A DNA stretch of 7,055 bases, taken from assembly GCA_947086625.1 (NCBI GenBank), contig CAMTZV010000068.1, positions 1-7,055 on the forward strand, written 5' to 3'. The notes under the pieces are model-generated. The model saw only the letters and a program-made list of their open reading frames with translations. It searched no databases and had not been told where the DNA came from. This stretch comes from an uncultured bacterium (GTDB lineage Bacteria; Bacillota; Clostridia; Lachnospirales; Lachnospiraceae). The position numbers were made by a program, and so were the translations under genes. Positions 1-6,565 of this stretch are shown here, piece by piece; position 1 is the stretch's first letter; every line of letters begins with the position of its first letter.

Positions 1-1
1 A

Positions 2-70
2 AATAAAGTGGAGCGCATCACGAGCTACGAGAAGCACGGTAGGCTTGAGGCGATGCGGGGGGACGTATGA
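2..70 (+). CDS. C-terminal tail of an unidentified protein (5' truncated)
   Basis: The frame is open from the left edge and ends at TGA 68-70, giving a 22-residue charged tail that begins NKVERITSYEKH and ends in RGDV. It is supported as a real gene end mainly because its stop overlaps the coaBC start in an ATGA arrangement, typical of translationally coupled operon genes. The tail is too short to assign a family, and I do not recognise it as the end of a type III pantothenate kinase or of BirA, which might be expected next to coaBC. The function is unknown. Confidence 0.5.
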   Translation, partial: NKVERITSYEKHGRLEAMRGDV

Positions 71-1311
71 GCGGCGCAGCGAAGCAGGCGGCCCCCGGCA
101 TGTCCGGGGATGCGCGCGAAGGGCTGAGTGGCAAAACCGTCCTGCTCGGTGTGACCGGGAGCATCGCGGCGTACAAGATCGCGGGCCTTGCGAGTATGCT
201 CGTAAAAAAGGGTGCGCGGGTGCACGTGCTCATGACGAAAAACGCCACGAACTTTATCAATCCGATCACGTTTGAATCGCTGACCGGAAACAAGTGCCTT
301 GTGGACACGTTTGACCGGAATTTTGAATTTCAGGTGGAGCATGTGGCGCTCGCAAAGCAGGCGGATCTGGCGCTCGTGGCGCCCGCCAGCGCAAACGTCA
401 TCGGAAAGCTGGCGCACGGCATCGCGGACGACATGCTCACGACGACACTGCTGGCGTGTAAGGCGCCGATTCTCGTGGCGCCCGCGATGAACACGAACAT
501 GTATGATAACCCGATCGTGCAGGACAATTTAAAAACGCTGCGCTCTTACGGGATGCGGGTCATCGACCCGGCGGAGGGGTATCTGGCCTGCGGCGACACC
601 GGTGCGGGGAAAATGCCGGAGCCGGAGACGCTTTTTGCACATATCGAGGCGGTTCTTGCCTGTGAGAAGGACCTGGAGGGAAAACGGCTTTTGGTGAGCG
701 CGGGGGCGACGCAGGAGGCGTTAGACCCGGTGCGCTATCTCACAAACCATTCCACCGGAAAAATGGGCTACGCCATCGCAAAGGCCGCGATGCTGCGGGG
801 CGCGCAGGTGACGCTCGTGAGCGGGCGGACGCACCTGACGCCGCCGCTGTTTGTGGAGACGGTTCCCGTCGTGAGCGCGCAGGAGATGTTTGAGGCGATC
901 GAAAGCCGTTTTGCGGACACGGACATTTTGATTATGGCAGCAGCCGTGGCGGATTACCGCCCGAAGGAGTATGCGGATCACAAGCTGAAGAAAAAAGAGG
1001 GCGCGGAGCACCTCGTGCTTGCCCGCACGGTCGACATCTTAGGGACGCTCGGTCCAAAAAAGAAGCCCGGGCAGTTCGTGTGCGGGTTTTCCATGGAGAC
1101 CGAGCAGCTGATCGAGCACTCGTCGGAAAAGCTGAAAAAGAAAAATCTGGATTTAATTGTCGCAAATAATCTGCGGACAGCAGGGGCAGGCTTCGGGACC
1201 GATACGAATGTGGTGACGCTGATCGACGCGCAGGGAGCGTGCGAGCTTCCGAAGCTTACAAAGCTTGCGGTGGCGCACCGGATTTTGGATCGGATCTTAC
1301 GGCAGGGCTGA
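67..1311 (+). CDS. coaBC: Bifunctional phosphopantothenoylcysteine decarboxylase / phosphopantothenate-cysteine ligase CoaBC
   Basis: This cytoplasmic enzyme performs two consecutive steps of coenzyme A synthesis: CTP-dependent joining of 4'-phosphopantothenate to cysteine (CoaB half), then FMN-dependent decarboxylation to 4'-phosphopantetheine (CoaC half). In the 414 residues the CoaC domain comes first: flavin motif GVTGSIAAYK (28-37), the expected catalytic His at 92 in EHVALA, PASAN (106-110), PAMN (139-142), and the active-site Cys175 in ACGDTGAGKM. The CoaB domain follows: SAGATQE (211-217), DPVRYLTNHSTGKMG (220-234), AAVADYRP (292-299), the Lys-rich KLKKK (306-310), GFSMETE (340-346) and KKKNLDLIVANN (357-368). 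Both active sites look intact and the length is normal. ATG 67 overlaps the preceding TGA, indicating coupling. It leaves about 20 residues before the first beta strand, somewhat more than in E. coli; ATG 100 is an alternative, but it lacks a visible Shine-Dalgarno site. Confidence 0.96.
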   Translation: MSGAAKQAAPGMSGDAREGLSGKTVLLGVTGSIAAYKIAGLASMLVKKGARVHVLMTKNATNFINPITFESLTGNKCLVDTFDRNFEFQVEHVALAKQADLALVAPASANVIGKLAHGIADDMLTTTLLACKAPILVAPAMNTNMYDNPIVQDNLKTLRSYGMRVIDPAEGYLACGDTGAGKMPEPETLFAHIEAVLACEKDLEGKRLLVSAGATQEALDPVRYLTNHSTGKMGYAIAKAAMLRGAQVTLVSGRTHLTPPLFVETVPVVSAQEMFEAIESRFADTDILIMAAAVADYRPKEYADHKLKKKEGAEHLVLARTVDILGTLGPKKKPGQFVCGFSMETEQLIEHSSEKLKKKNLDLIVANNLRTAGAGFGTDTNVVTLIDAQGACELPKLTKLAVAHRILDRILRQG

Positions 1312-1355
1312 CGGGCCGGTGAGCCGCATGACACGAAAGGGGAGGTGGCTGCGCG

Positions 1356-4300
1356 ATGGTCAAGAGCGAGGCATACGTTTGGAAGGAGCAGGTGACGATC
1401 CCGACCTATGAGCTCGGGGAGGCGGAGAAAAACCCGATGTTTCTGGATAAGCGCGTGTATCAGGGGAGCAGCGGCAGGGTTTACCCTTACCCGACCGTGG
1501 AGACGTTCACCGACAGGAAGGTCGACAGGGAATATACGGCGCTTTGGCTGGAAAACGAGTATATCAGAGTGATGATCCTGCCGGAGCTTGGCGGGCGGAT
1601 TCAGCGCGCCTGCGACAAGACGAACGATTACGATTTTGTCTACTACAACCATGTCATCAAGCCGGCGCTCGTGGGCCTGACTGGCCCGTGGATCTGTGGC
1701 GGCATCGAGTTCAACTGGCCGCAGCATCACCGCCCGACGACATTTCTGCCCACGGATTACACGCTTGAGAGCGGCGAGGACGGAAGCAAATCCGTATTGA
1801 TCCACGACGTCGACCAGATGTACGGGACGAAGAGCATCGCGCGGTTTACGGTTTATCCCGGCAGGGCCTTCATCGAGGTGACGGGGCAGCTCTACAACCG
1901 CACCCCCATGCCGCAGACGTTTCTGTGGTGGGCAAACCCGGCGTTCGCGGCGAACGAGCACACGCAGTCGATCTTCCCGCCGGACGTGCGCGCAGTCATG
2001 GATCACGGCAGGCGGGACGTGTCCGCGTTTCCGATCGCCACCGGGGTCTATTATAAAAAGGACTACGCGCCGGGCACGGATATCTCCCGCTACAAAAACA
2101 TCCCTGTCCCGACGAGCTACATGGCCGAGCAGTCGGAGTACGACTTTGTGGGCGGCTACGACTATGAAAAGGAGGCAGGGCTTTTACATGTGGCCGACCA
2201 CCACATCTCCCCGGGGAAAAAGCAGTGGACGTGGGGCTGCGGCAACTTCGGGCAGGCGTGGGAGCGCAGTCTCACGGACGCGGACGGCCCTTACATAGAG
2301 CTGATGACGGGCGTTTATACGGACAACCAGCCGGATTTTACATGGCTCATGCCGTTTGAGGAAAAGACGTTCCAGCAGTATTTCATGCCGTACAAGGGCG
2401 TCGGGCAGGTCAAAAACGCCACAAGAGAGGTCGCCGTCGGCATGGAGACGGACAAAAGCAGCGTAAAGGTCTGCGTTTACGGGACGAACCGGCGGCAGGT
2501 GCGCGTGATTTTGACGGAGGATTTCGACACGCTTTTAGAGGAGGACGTCGTGATCTCGCCGACAGAGGTGTACCGGCAGACGAGGGAGCGCCACTCTGCG
2601 GACGAGACGCGGCTGACACTGGCCGTCTACGATATCCGGACGAACCGGCTGCTCGTGTCTTATCGGCCGCAGCCGCGCGCCCTGAAGGGGATGCCCGAGC
2701 CGGCAGAGGCGCCCGGCGCGCCGGGAGAGCTTGCCAGCAATGAGGAGCTCTATCTGACGGGCCTGCATCTCGAGCAGTACCGCCATGCGCGGTATCTGCC
2801 GGACGACTATTATCTGGAGGGCTTAAAGCGCGACCCGGGCGATATCCGCATCAACAGCGCCTACGGGATGCTGCTTATGCGCCGGGGGGATTTTGAGCGG
2901 GCAAAACCGTTTTTCACGCGTGCGCTGAAGCGGCTGACGCACCACAGCGGGAGCCCCTACGACGGCGAGCCGTTTTACGGGCTTGCACTCTGTGAGCTGT
3001 ACATGGATCAGGACGAGGCGGCCTACGAGCACTTTTACAGGGCGTCGTGGGCAAACGCGCAGCAGGAGATGAGCTTTTATTATCTGGCGGCGCTGGACGC
3101 ACGGGCGGGGCGCTGGCGGCGCGCCCTGGAGCTCGTCAAGAGCGCGCTCGTGAAAAACGCGCACAACGTAAAGGCGCGGGGCCTGCAGGCGTATCTGTTC
3201 CGAAAGCTGGGACAGACCGGGACGGCGGCGCGCTGCTGTAAGAAGAATCTGGAGCATGATCCCTTTGACTTTGTGAGCGCAAACGAGCGCGTGCTGCTTG
3301 GGAAGGGAAAGGCGGATGAGCTGGACAATCTGATGCGTGCGTTTCCGGAAAACTATCTCATGGCGGCGCGCGATTACGCGGAGTTCGGCGCGTTTGACGA
3401 GGCGCTGGGGCTGCTCGGACGCTGCCCCGTGCAGACGCCGCTCATGCTTTTTTACCGCGCCTTTTATCTGGCGAAGCTCAAGCGCGCGGCGGAGGCCATG
3501 CGGATGCTGCACCGGGCGGAGGAGATGGCGCCGGATTACTGCTTTCCGAACAAGCTGGAGGACATCGCCGTTTTGCGCTACGCGAAGGACGAGGCGGACA
3601 GCGCGATGGCGCGCTACTATCTCGGCTGCCTTTTCTACGATAAATTGCAGCGCGACCGCTCGATCCGCCTGTGGGAGTCGGCGGCGGCGAAGCGCCCGAA
3701 GTTTCCGACGGTGCACCGGAACCTGGCGCTGGCATACTTTAACGTGCTGCACGATCCGGAGGCCGCAAAGCAGGAGATGGAGAAGGCGTTTTATCTCGAC
3801 GAGAGCGACGCGCGGGTATTTCTGGAGCTGGATCAGCTCTACAAAAGGCTTGGCATGGGCTTTGCGGCGCGCCTGGAACGCTACGAGCGCTACGCGGGGC
3901 TCATCGAGCAGCGGGACGATCTGTATCTGGAGTACGTAACGCTTTTAAATATGACGGATCAGTTTGAAAAGGCGCACGACCTCATGATGCAGCACACGTT
4001 CCACGCGTGGGAGGGCGGCGAGGGCCGGGTGAGCGCGCAGTATGTGCGCTCGCTGCTCGAGATGGCAAACCGCGCGCTCGTGCAGGGGGACGCACTGCAG
4101 GCGGAGCGCTATCTGCTCCACGCGCTCGTCTATCCGAAAAATCTCGGGGAGGGCAAGCTGGAGGGCGCAAAGGACAACCACATTTACTATCACCTCGGAC
4201 TTGCGCTCGAATTGCAGGAAAAGTACGAGGAGGCGGCCCTCTATTTCAAAAAGGCGACTCTGGGCGAGAGCGAGCCGGGGAAGACGCTCTACTACAACGA

Positions 4301-4628
4301 CCAGCCGGCGGATATGATTTTGTATCAGGGGCTTGCGCTTCTAAAGCTCGGGCAGGAAAAAGAGGCGTTCCGGCGCTTTGACCGGCTTATCAGCTACGGG
4401 GAGAAGCATCTTGACGACGAGGTGCGGATCGATTACTTTGCCGTATCGGTGCCGCAGATGGAGGTGTTTGACGCGGACGAGGCGGCGCATCATCGGGCGC
4501 ACTGCTATTATCTCATGGGGCTTGGGTATCTCGGCTGCGGCGAGACAAAAAAGGCGAACGAGAACTTTGCGCAGGTCGCGAGGCTCGAGCCGTGGAACAC
4601 GGACTGCCGGATGTATGCAAACGTATAG
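1356..4628 (+). CDS. DUF5107 domain protein with long C-terminal TPR-like region
   Basis: A 1090-residue protein with no signal peptide or membrane segment, so probably cytoplasmic. Residues about 45-345 resemble the DUF5107 family, a beta-rich fold I associate with the galactose-mutarotase-like superfamily: LENEYIRVMILPELGGRI (65-82), GGIEFNWPQHHRP (115-127), WWANPAF (191-197), WTWGCG (291-296). A beta-type segment (about 355-440) follows, then a Pro/Ala linker (447-458). From about 490 to the end the sequence is helical and TPR-like, with recurring A-x-x-x-Y/F patterns such as GDFERAKPFFTRAL (511-524), YYLGCLFYDKLQR (754-766), YEEAALYFKKA (957-967) and LGYLGCGETKKANENFAQV (1056-1074). A GGAGG site (1341-1345) sits 10 nt before ATG 1356. 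It starts 44 bases after coaBC with no terminator between, so co-transcription is likely. A carbohydrate-related enzyme or binding role is inferred from fold type and from the uronate genes downstream; substrate and reaction are unknown. Confidence 0.85.
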   Translation: MVKSEAYVWKEQVTIPTYELGEAEKNPMFLDKRVYQGSSGRVYPYPTVETFTDRKVDREYTALWLENEYIRVMILPELGGRIQRACDKTNDYDFVYYNHVIKPALVGLTGPWICGGIEFNWPQHHRPTTFLPTDYTLESGEDGSKSVLIHDVDQMYGTKSIARFTVYPGRAFIEVTGQLYNRTPMPQTFLWWANPAFAANEHTQSIFPPDVRAVMDHGRRDVSAFPIATGVYYKKDYAPGTDISRYKNIPVPTSYMAEQSEYDFVGGYDYEKEAGLLHVADHHISPGKKQWTWGCGNFGQAWERSLTDADGPYIELMTGVYTDNQPDFTWLMPFEEKTFQQYFMPYKGVGQVKNATREVAVGMETDKSSVKVCVYGTNRRQVRVILTEDFDTLLEEDVVISPTEVYRQTRERHSADETRLTLAVYDIRTNRLLVSYRPQPRALKGMPEPAEAPGAPGELASNEELYLTGLHLEQYRHARYLPDDYYLEGLKRDPGDIRINSAYGMLLMRRGDFERAKPFFTRALKRLTHHSGSPYDGEPFYGLALCELYMDQDEAAYEHFYRASWANAQQEMSFYYLAALDARAGRWRRALELVKSALVKNAHNVKARGLQAYLFRKLGQTGTAARCCKKNLEHDPFDFVSANERVLLGKGKADELDNLMRAFPENYLMAARDYAEFGAFDEALGLLGRCPVQTPLMLFYRAFYLAKLKRAAEAMRMLHRAEEMAPDYCFPNKLEDIAVLRYAKDEADSAMARYYLGCLFYDKLQRDRSIRLWESAAAKRPKFPTVHRNLALAYFNVLHDPEAAKQEMEKAFYLDESDARVFLELDQLYKRLGMGFAARLERYERYAGLIEQRDDLYLEYVTLLNMTDQFEKAHDLMMQHTFHAWEGGEGRVSAQYVRSLLEMANRALVQGDALQAERYLLHALVYPKNLGEGKLEGAKDNHIYYHLGLALELQEKYEEAALYFKKATLGESEPGKTLYYNDQPADMILYQGLALLKLGQEKEAFRRFDRLISYGEKHLDDEVRIDYFAVSVPQMEVFDADEAAHHRAHCYYLMGLGYLGCGETKKANENFAQVARLEPWNTDCRMYANV

Positions 4629-4642
4629 GAAGAGGGGAAAGG

Positions 4643-4675
4643 CACGGGCCGCGAATCGCTCCCGTGTCCTTTTTT
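4643..4675 (+). terminator. Rho-independent terminator after the DUF5107 gene
   Basis: The hairpin has a CACGGG arm (4643-4648) and a CCCGTG arm (4661-4666). An inner GCG/CGC pairing (4651-4653 with 4657-4659) can extend it. A G.T and a G-C pair may lengthen the base of the stem (4641-4642 with 4667-4668). A run of six T follows at 4670-4675. It lies 15 bases after the DUF5107 stop codon and closes the first transcription unit before the kduI promoter. Confidence 0.85.
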
Positions 4676-4731
4676 GTGCGCAGGGGCGTGCGGTTTGAGC
4701 GAAATTGCACAAAAATTTATCTATTTCGGCC

Positions 4732-4760
4732 TTGCATTCGGTAAAATTTGGTGCTATGAT
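4732..4760 (+). promoter_or_regulatory. Sigma-A-type promoter for the kduI operon
   Basis: The -35 element TTGCAT (4732-4737) and -10 element TATGAT (4755-4760) are separated by exactly 17 bases. A TG dinucleotide at 4752-4753, one base before the -10, makes an extended -10 (TGCTATGAT). An A/T-rich stretch just upstream (about 4708-4727) could act as an UP-like element. The expected transcription start is near 4767, giving a leader of about 56 nt. The promoter sits between the terminator at 4643-4675 and kduI, which fits the start of a separate operon. Confidence 0.8.
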
Positions 4761-4768
4761 GAATTGGA

Positions 4769-4784
4769 AAGTAACATGTTAGTT
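4769..4784. promoter_or_regulatory. Palindromic candidate operator just downstream of the kduI transcription start
   Basis: AAGTAACATGTTAGTT contains the perfect 10-bp palindrome TAACATGTTA (4772-4781). After one G/G mismatch pair (4771 and 4782) the symmetry continues with AA/TT outer ends. It falls at about +3 to +18 from the inferred start site, where a bound dimeric repressor would block initiation or clearance. Induction of uronate genes by a pathway intermediate through a repressor is common in bacteria, but no regulator gene is visible in this window. The binding protein family cannot be named; the ATG-centred symmetry does not resemble the CG-centred sites of LacI-family proteins. Confidence 0.5.
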
Positions 4785-4808
4785 GATGAAAAAGATGTGA
4801 CTTTTGAT

Positions 4809-4815
4809 AAGGAGG
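4809..4815 (+). promoter_or_regulatory. Ribosome binding site that fixes the kduI start
   Basis: AAGGAGG is a full-strength Shine-Dalgarno match. Two in-frame ATGs follow, at 4817 and 4823. The first is only 1 nt from the site, too close for initiation, while the second is 7 nt away, which is optimal. The protein from 4823 begins MDIR, matching the MDVR start of E. coli KduI. Confidence 0.85.
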
Positions 4816-4822
4816 GATGGCG

Positions 4823-5665
4823 ATGGACATTCGGTACTCTGCAAACCAGAGGGACGTGAAGCGCTACACGACGAAGGAGCTGCGCGATGAATTTCTCATC
4901 ACGGGGCTGTATCAGCCCGACCGGGTCGTAGCGGTCTATTCACACGTTGACCGCATGGTGACCTTCGGCTGTATGCCGGTGGCGAAGGAGGTTTCTCTGG
5001 ACGACGGCATCGAGGTTTATGCAAACTTCGGGACCGATTACATTTTGCAGCGCAGGGAGATCGGGATTTTTAACATTGGAGGAAAGGGCAGCATCAAGGT
5101 GGACGGCACCGTCTACGAGCTGGATTACAAGGACTGCCTCTACATCGCGATGGGGGCGAAGGAGGTATTGTTTTCTTCTGCAAACGGAGAGACACCCGCG
5201 AAGTTTTACATGGTGAGCGCGCCCGCGCACACCGCCTACGAGACAAAGCTTTTAACGCTTGCCGACGCCGCAAAGCGCCCGGTCGGCGACGCTGCCACGA
5301 GCAACAAGCGCGTGATCAATCAGTTTATTCACCCCGATGTGCTAAAGACCTGCCAGCTGTGCATGGGCATGACCGTGCTTGAGCCGGGAAGCGTCTGGAA
5401 CACGATGCCCGCGCACACGCATGAGCGGCGCATGGAGATTTACACGTATTTTGAGGTTCCGGATGATCAGGTTGTGTTCCATTTCATGGGCGAGGGCGAC
5501 GAGACGCGCCACATTGTCATGCACAACGAGGAGGCAGTGATTTCGCCGTCGTGGTCGATCCATTCCGGCGCGGGTACGAGCAACTATACGTTCATCTGGG
5601 CGATGGGCGGAGAGAATCAGGAATTTGACGATATGGACCACATCGCGATCCCGGATTTGAGATAA
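4823..5665 (+). CDS. kduI: 5-dehydro-4-deoxy-D-glucuronate isomerase KduI
   Basis: A cytoplasmic zinc-dependent isomerase of the cupin fold that converts 5-keto-4-deoxyuronate (from unsaturated uronate released by polysaccharide lyases) to 2,5-diketo-3-deoxygluconate. The 280 residues match the length of E. coli KduI (278) and align along their whole length as I recall it: MDIR start, QRREIGIFNIGGKG (76-89), GAKEVLF (111-117), TPAKFY (124-129), APAHTAY (133-139), WNTMPAHTHERRMEIY (192-207), ETRHIVMHNEEAVISPSWSIHSG (227-249) and ENQEFDDMDH (264-273). The metal ligands are all present: His198, His200, Glu205 and His247, each two positions beyond the E. coli residues. It is the first gene after the promoter at 4732-4760 and is followed at 45 bases by the SDR gene. 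Identification is secure; the in vivo substrate could also include other uronate-derived keto sugars. Confidence 0.97.
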   Translation: MDIRYSANQRDVKRYTTKELRDEFLITGLYQPDRVVAVYSHVDRMVTFGCMPVAKEVSLDDGIEVYANFGTDYILQRREIGIFNIGGKGSIKVDGTVYELDYKDCLYIAMGAKEVLFSSANGETPAKFYMVSAPAHTAYETKLLTLADAAKRPVGDAATSNKRVINQFIHPDVLKTCQLCMGMTVLEPGSVWNTMPAHTHERRMEIYTYFEVPDDQVVFHFMGEGDETRHIVMHNEEAVISPSWSIHSGAGTSNYTFIWAMGGENQEFDDMDHIAIPDLR

Positions 5666-5670
5666 CTGCT

Positions 5671-5690
5671 TTTCACTATATTTCACTATT
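5671..5690 (+). repeat. Tandem 10-bp repeat in the kduI-kduD gap
   Basis: TTTCACTATA is followed immediately by TTTCACTATT, two units differing only in the last base. They fill nearly half of the 45-base gap between the kduI stop and the SDR start codon, just before the AAGGAG ribosome site (5696-5701). The stretch is A/T-rich in a GC-rich neighbourhood, which could simply keep the ribosome site unstructured. It is too short to call a known element. Confidence 0.6.
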
Positions 5691-5710
5691 TAAAGAAGGA
5701 GAGATGCATC

Positions 5711-6511
5711 ATGGCAATTTTAGACACCTATTCATTACAGGGCAAGGTAGCGCTTGTAACAGGCGCATCCTACGGCATCGGCTTTGCGATCGCATCCGCA
5801 TACGCACAGGCCGGCGCGACGATCGTGTTCAACGATATCAAGCAGGAGCTCGTCGACAAGGGCCTTGCGGCATACAAAGAGCTTGGCATCGAGGCGCACG
5901 GCTATGTGTGTGACGTGACCGATGAGGATGCGGTAAACGCGCTCGTGGCACAGATCGAGAAGGAGGTCGGCGTCATCGACATTCTCGTAAACAATGCCGG
6001 CATCATCAAGCGCATCCCGATGACCGAGATGAGCGCGGCCGAGTTCCGCCAGGTCATCGACGTGGATCTGAATGCGCCGTTTATCGTATCAAAGGCAGTC
6101 ATCCCCTCGATGATTCAAAAGGGCCACGGAAAGATCATCAACATCTGCTCGATGATGTCGGAGCTTGGCCGCGAGACGGTATCCGCATACGCGGCTGCAA
6201 AGGGCGGCTTGAAGATGCTCACGAAGAACATCTGCTCCGAGTACGGCCAGTACAACATCCAGTGCAACGGCATCGGGCCGGGTTACATCGAGACCCCCCA
6301 GACCGCACCGTTGCGCGAGATCCAGCCGGACGGCTCGAAGCACCCGTTCGATCAGTTTATCTGCGCGAAGACACCGGCAAACCGCTGGTTACAGGCCGAG
6401 GAGCTGCAGGGGCCTGCGGTATTCCTCGCTTCGGATGCATCAAATGCGGTAAACGGACACATCTTATATGTAGACGGCGGCATTCTGGCATACATCGGCC
6501 GTCAGCCGTAA
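5711..6511 (+). CDS. kduD: SDR-family oxidoreductase, KduD / gluconate 5-dehydrogenase type
   Basis: A cytoplasmic short-chain dehydrogenase, expected from context to reduce 2,5-diketo-3-deoxygluconate to 2-keto-3-deoxygluconate with NAD(P)H. In the 266 residues, the Rossmann motif TGASYGIG is at 17-24, Asp42 ends the second strand (usually favouring NAD over NADP), NNAG is at 94-97, and the catalytic tetrad is Asn121, Ser147, Tyr160 and Lys164. The C-terminal VDGG is at 254-257. The protein is about 13 residues longer than E. coli KduD (253), and the lid region 200-226 (REIQPDGSKHPFDQFICAKTP) is longer, a pattern I associate with proteins annotated gluconate 5-dehydrogenase in gut anaerobes. 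AAGGAG (5696-5701) lies 9 nt before ATG 5711; ATG 5704 is out of frame and too close. Pairing with kduI and eda favours the KduD role, but gluconate/5-ketogluconate activity cannot be excluded. Confidence 0.85.
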   Translation: MAILDTYSLQGKVALVTGASYGIGFAIASAYAQAGATIVFNDIKQELVDKGLAAYKELGIEAHGYVCDVTDEDAVNALVAQIEKEVGVIDILVNNAGIIKRIPMTEMSAAEFRQVIDVDLNAPFIVSKAVIPSMIQKGHGKIINICSMMSELGRETVSAYAAAKGGLKMLTKNICSEYGQYNIQCNGIGPGYIETPQTAPLREIQPDGSKHPFDQFICAKTPANRWLQAEELQGPAVFLASDASNAVNGHILYVDGGILAYIGRQP

Positions 6512-6565
6512 CAGGCCGGAACCGGATAACGATAAAAAAATAAAAATAGATAGGAGAATAAAATC

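Noticed and set aside
978..2006. Long minus-strand open frame of 342 codons across the coaBC end and the DUF5107 start
   Set aside because: It runs antisense to two well-supported genes, has an Arg/His/Pro-rich low-quality composition, and contains no recognisable motif. It is a by-product of GC-rich coding DNA.
2823..3752. Minus-strand open frame of 309 codons inside the DUF5107 gene
   Set aside because: It is wholly antisense to the TPR-like region, rich in Arg/Leu/Val from complemented GC-rich codons, and has no domain or ribosome site of note.
3337..3939. Second plus-strand frame of 200 codons inside the DUF5107 gene
   Set aside because: It is extremely Arg/Ser/Trp-rich, typical of an out-of-frame reading of the real gene.
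4733..4746. Possible catabolite-repression (cre) site overlapping the -35 element
   Set aside because: TGCATTCGGTAAAA matches the CG core and several positions of the cre consensus but has about three mismatches, so it is too weak to call.
4674..4859. Small plus-strand frame of 61 codons spanning the kduI promoter
   Set aside because: It crosses the promoter and ribosome site and overlaps the kduI start in another frame, with no ribosome site of its own.
5657..5682. Internal promoter between kduI and the SDR gene (TTGAGA and TATATT)
   Set aside because: The two elements are only 14 bases apart, too short for a sigma-A promoter.
6516..6540. CCGG-AA-CCGG followed by an A-rich run after the SDR gene, as a terminator
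   Set aside because: The loop would be only two bases, and an A run instead of a T run follows on the coding strand, so no intrinsic terminator is formed.
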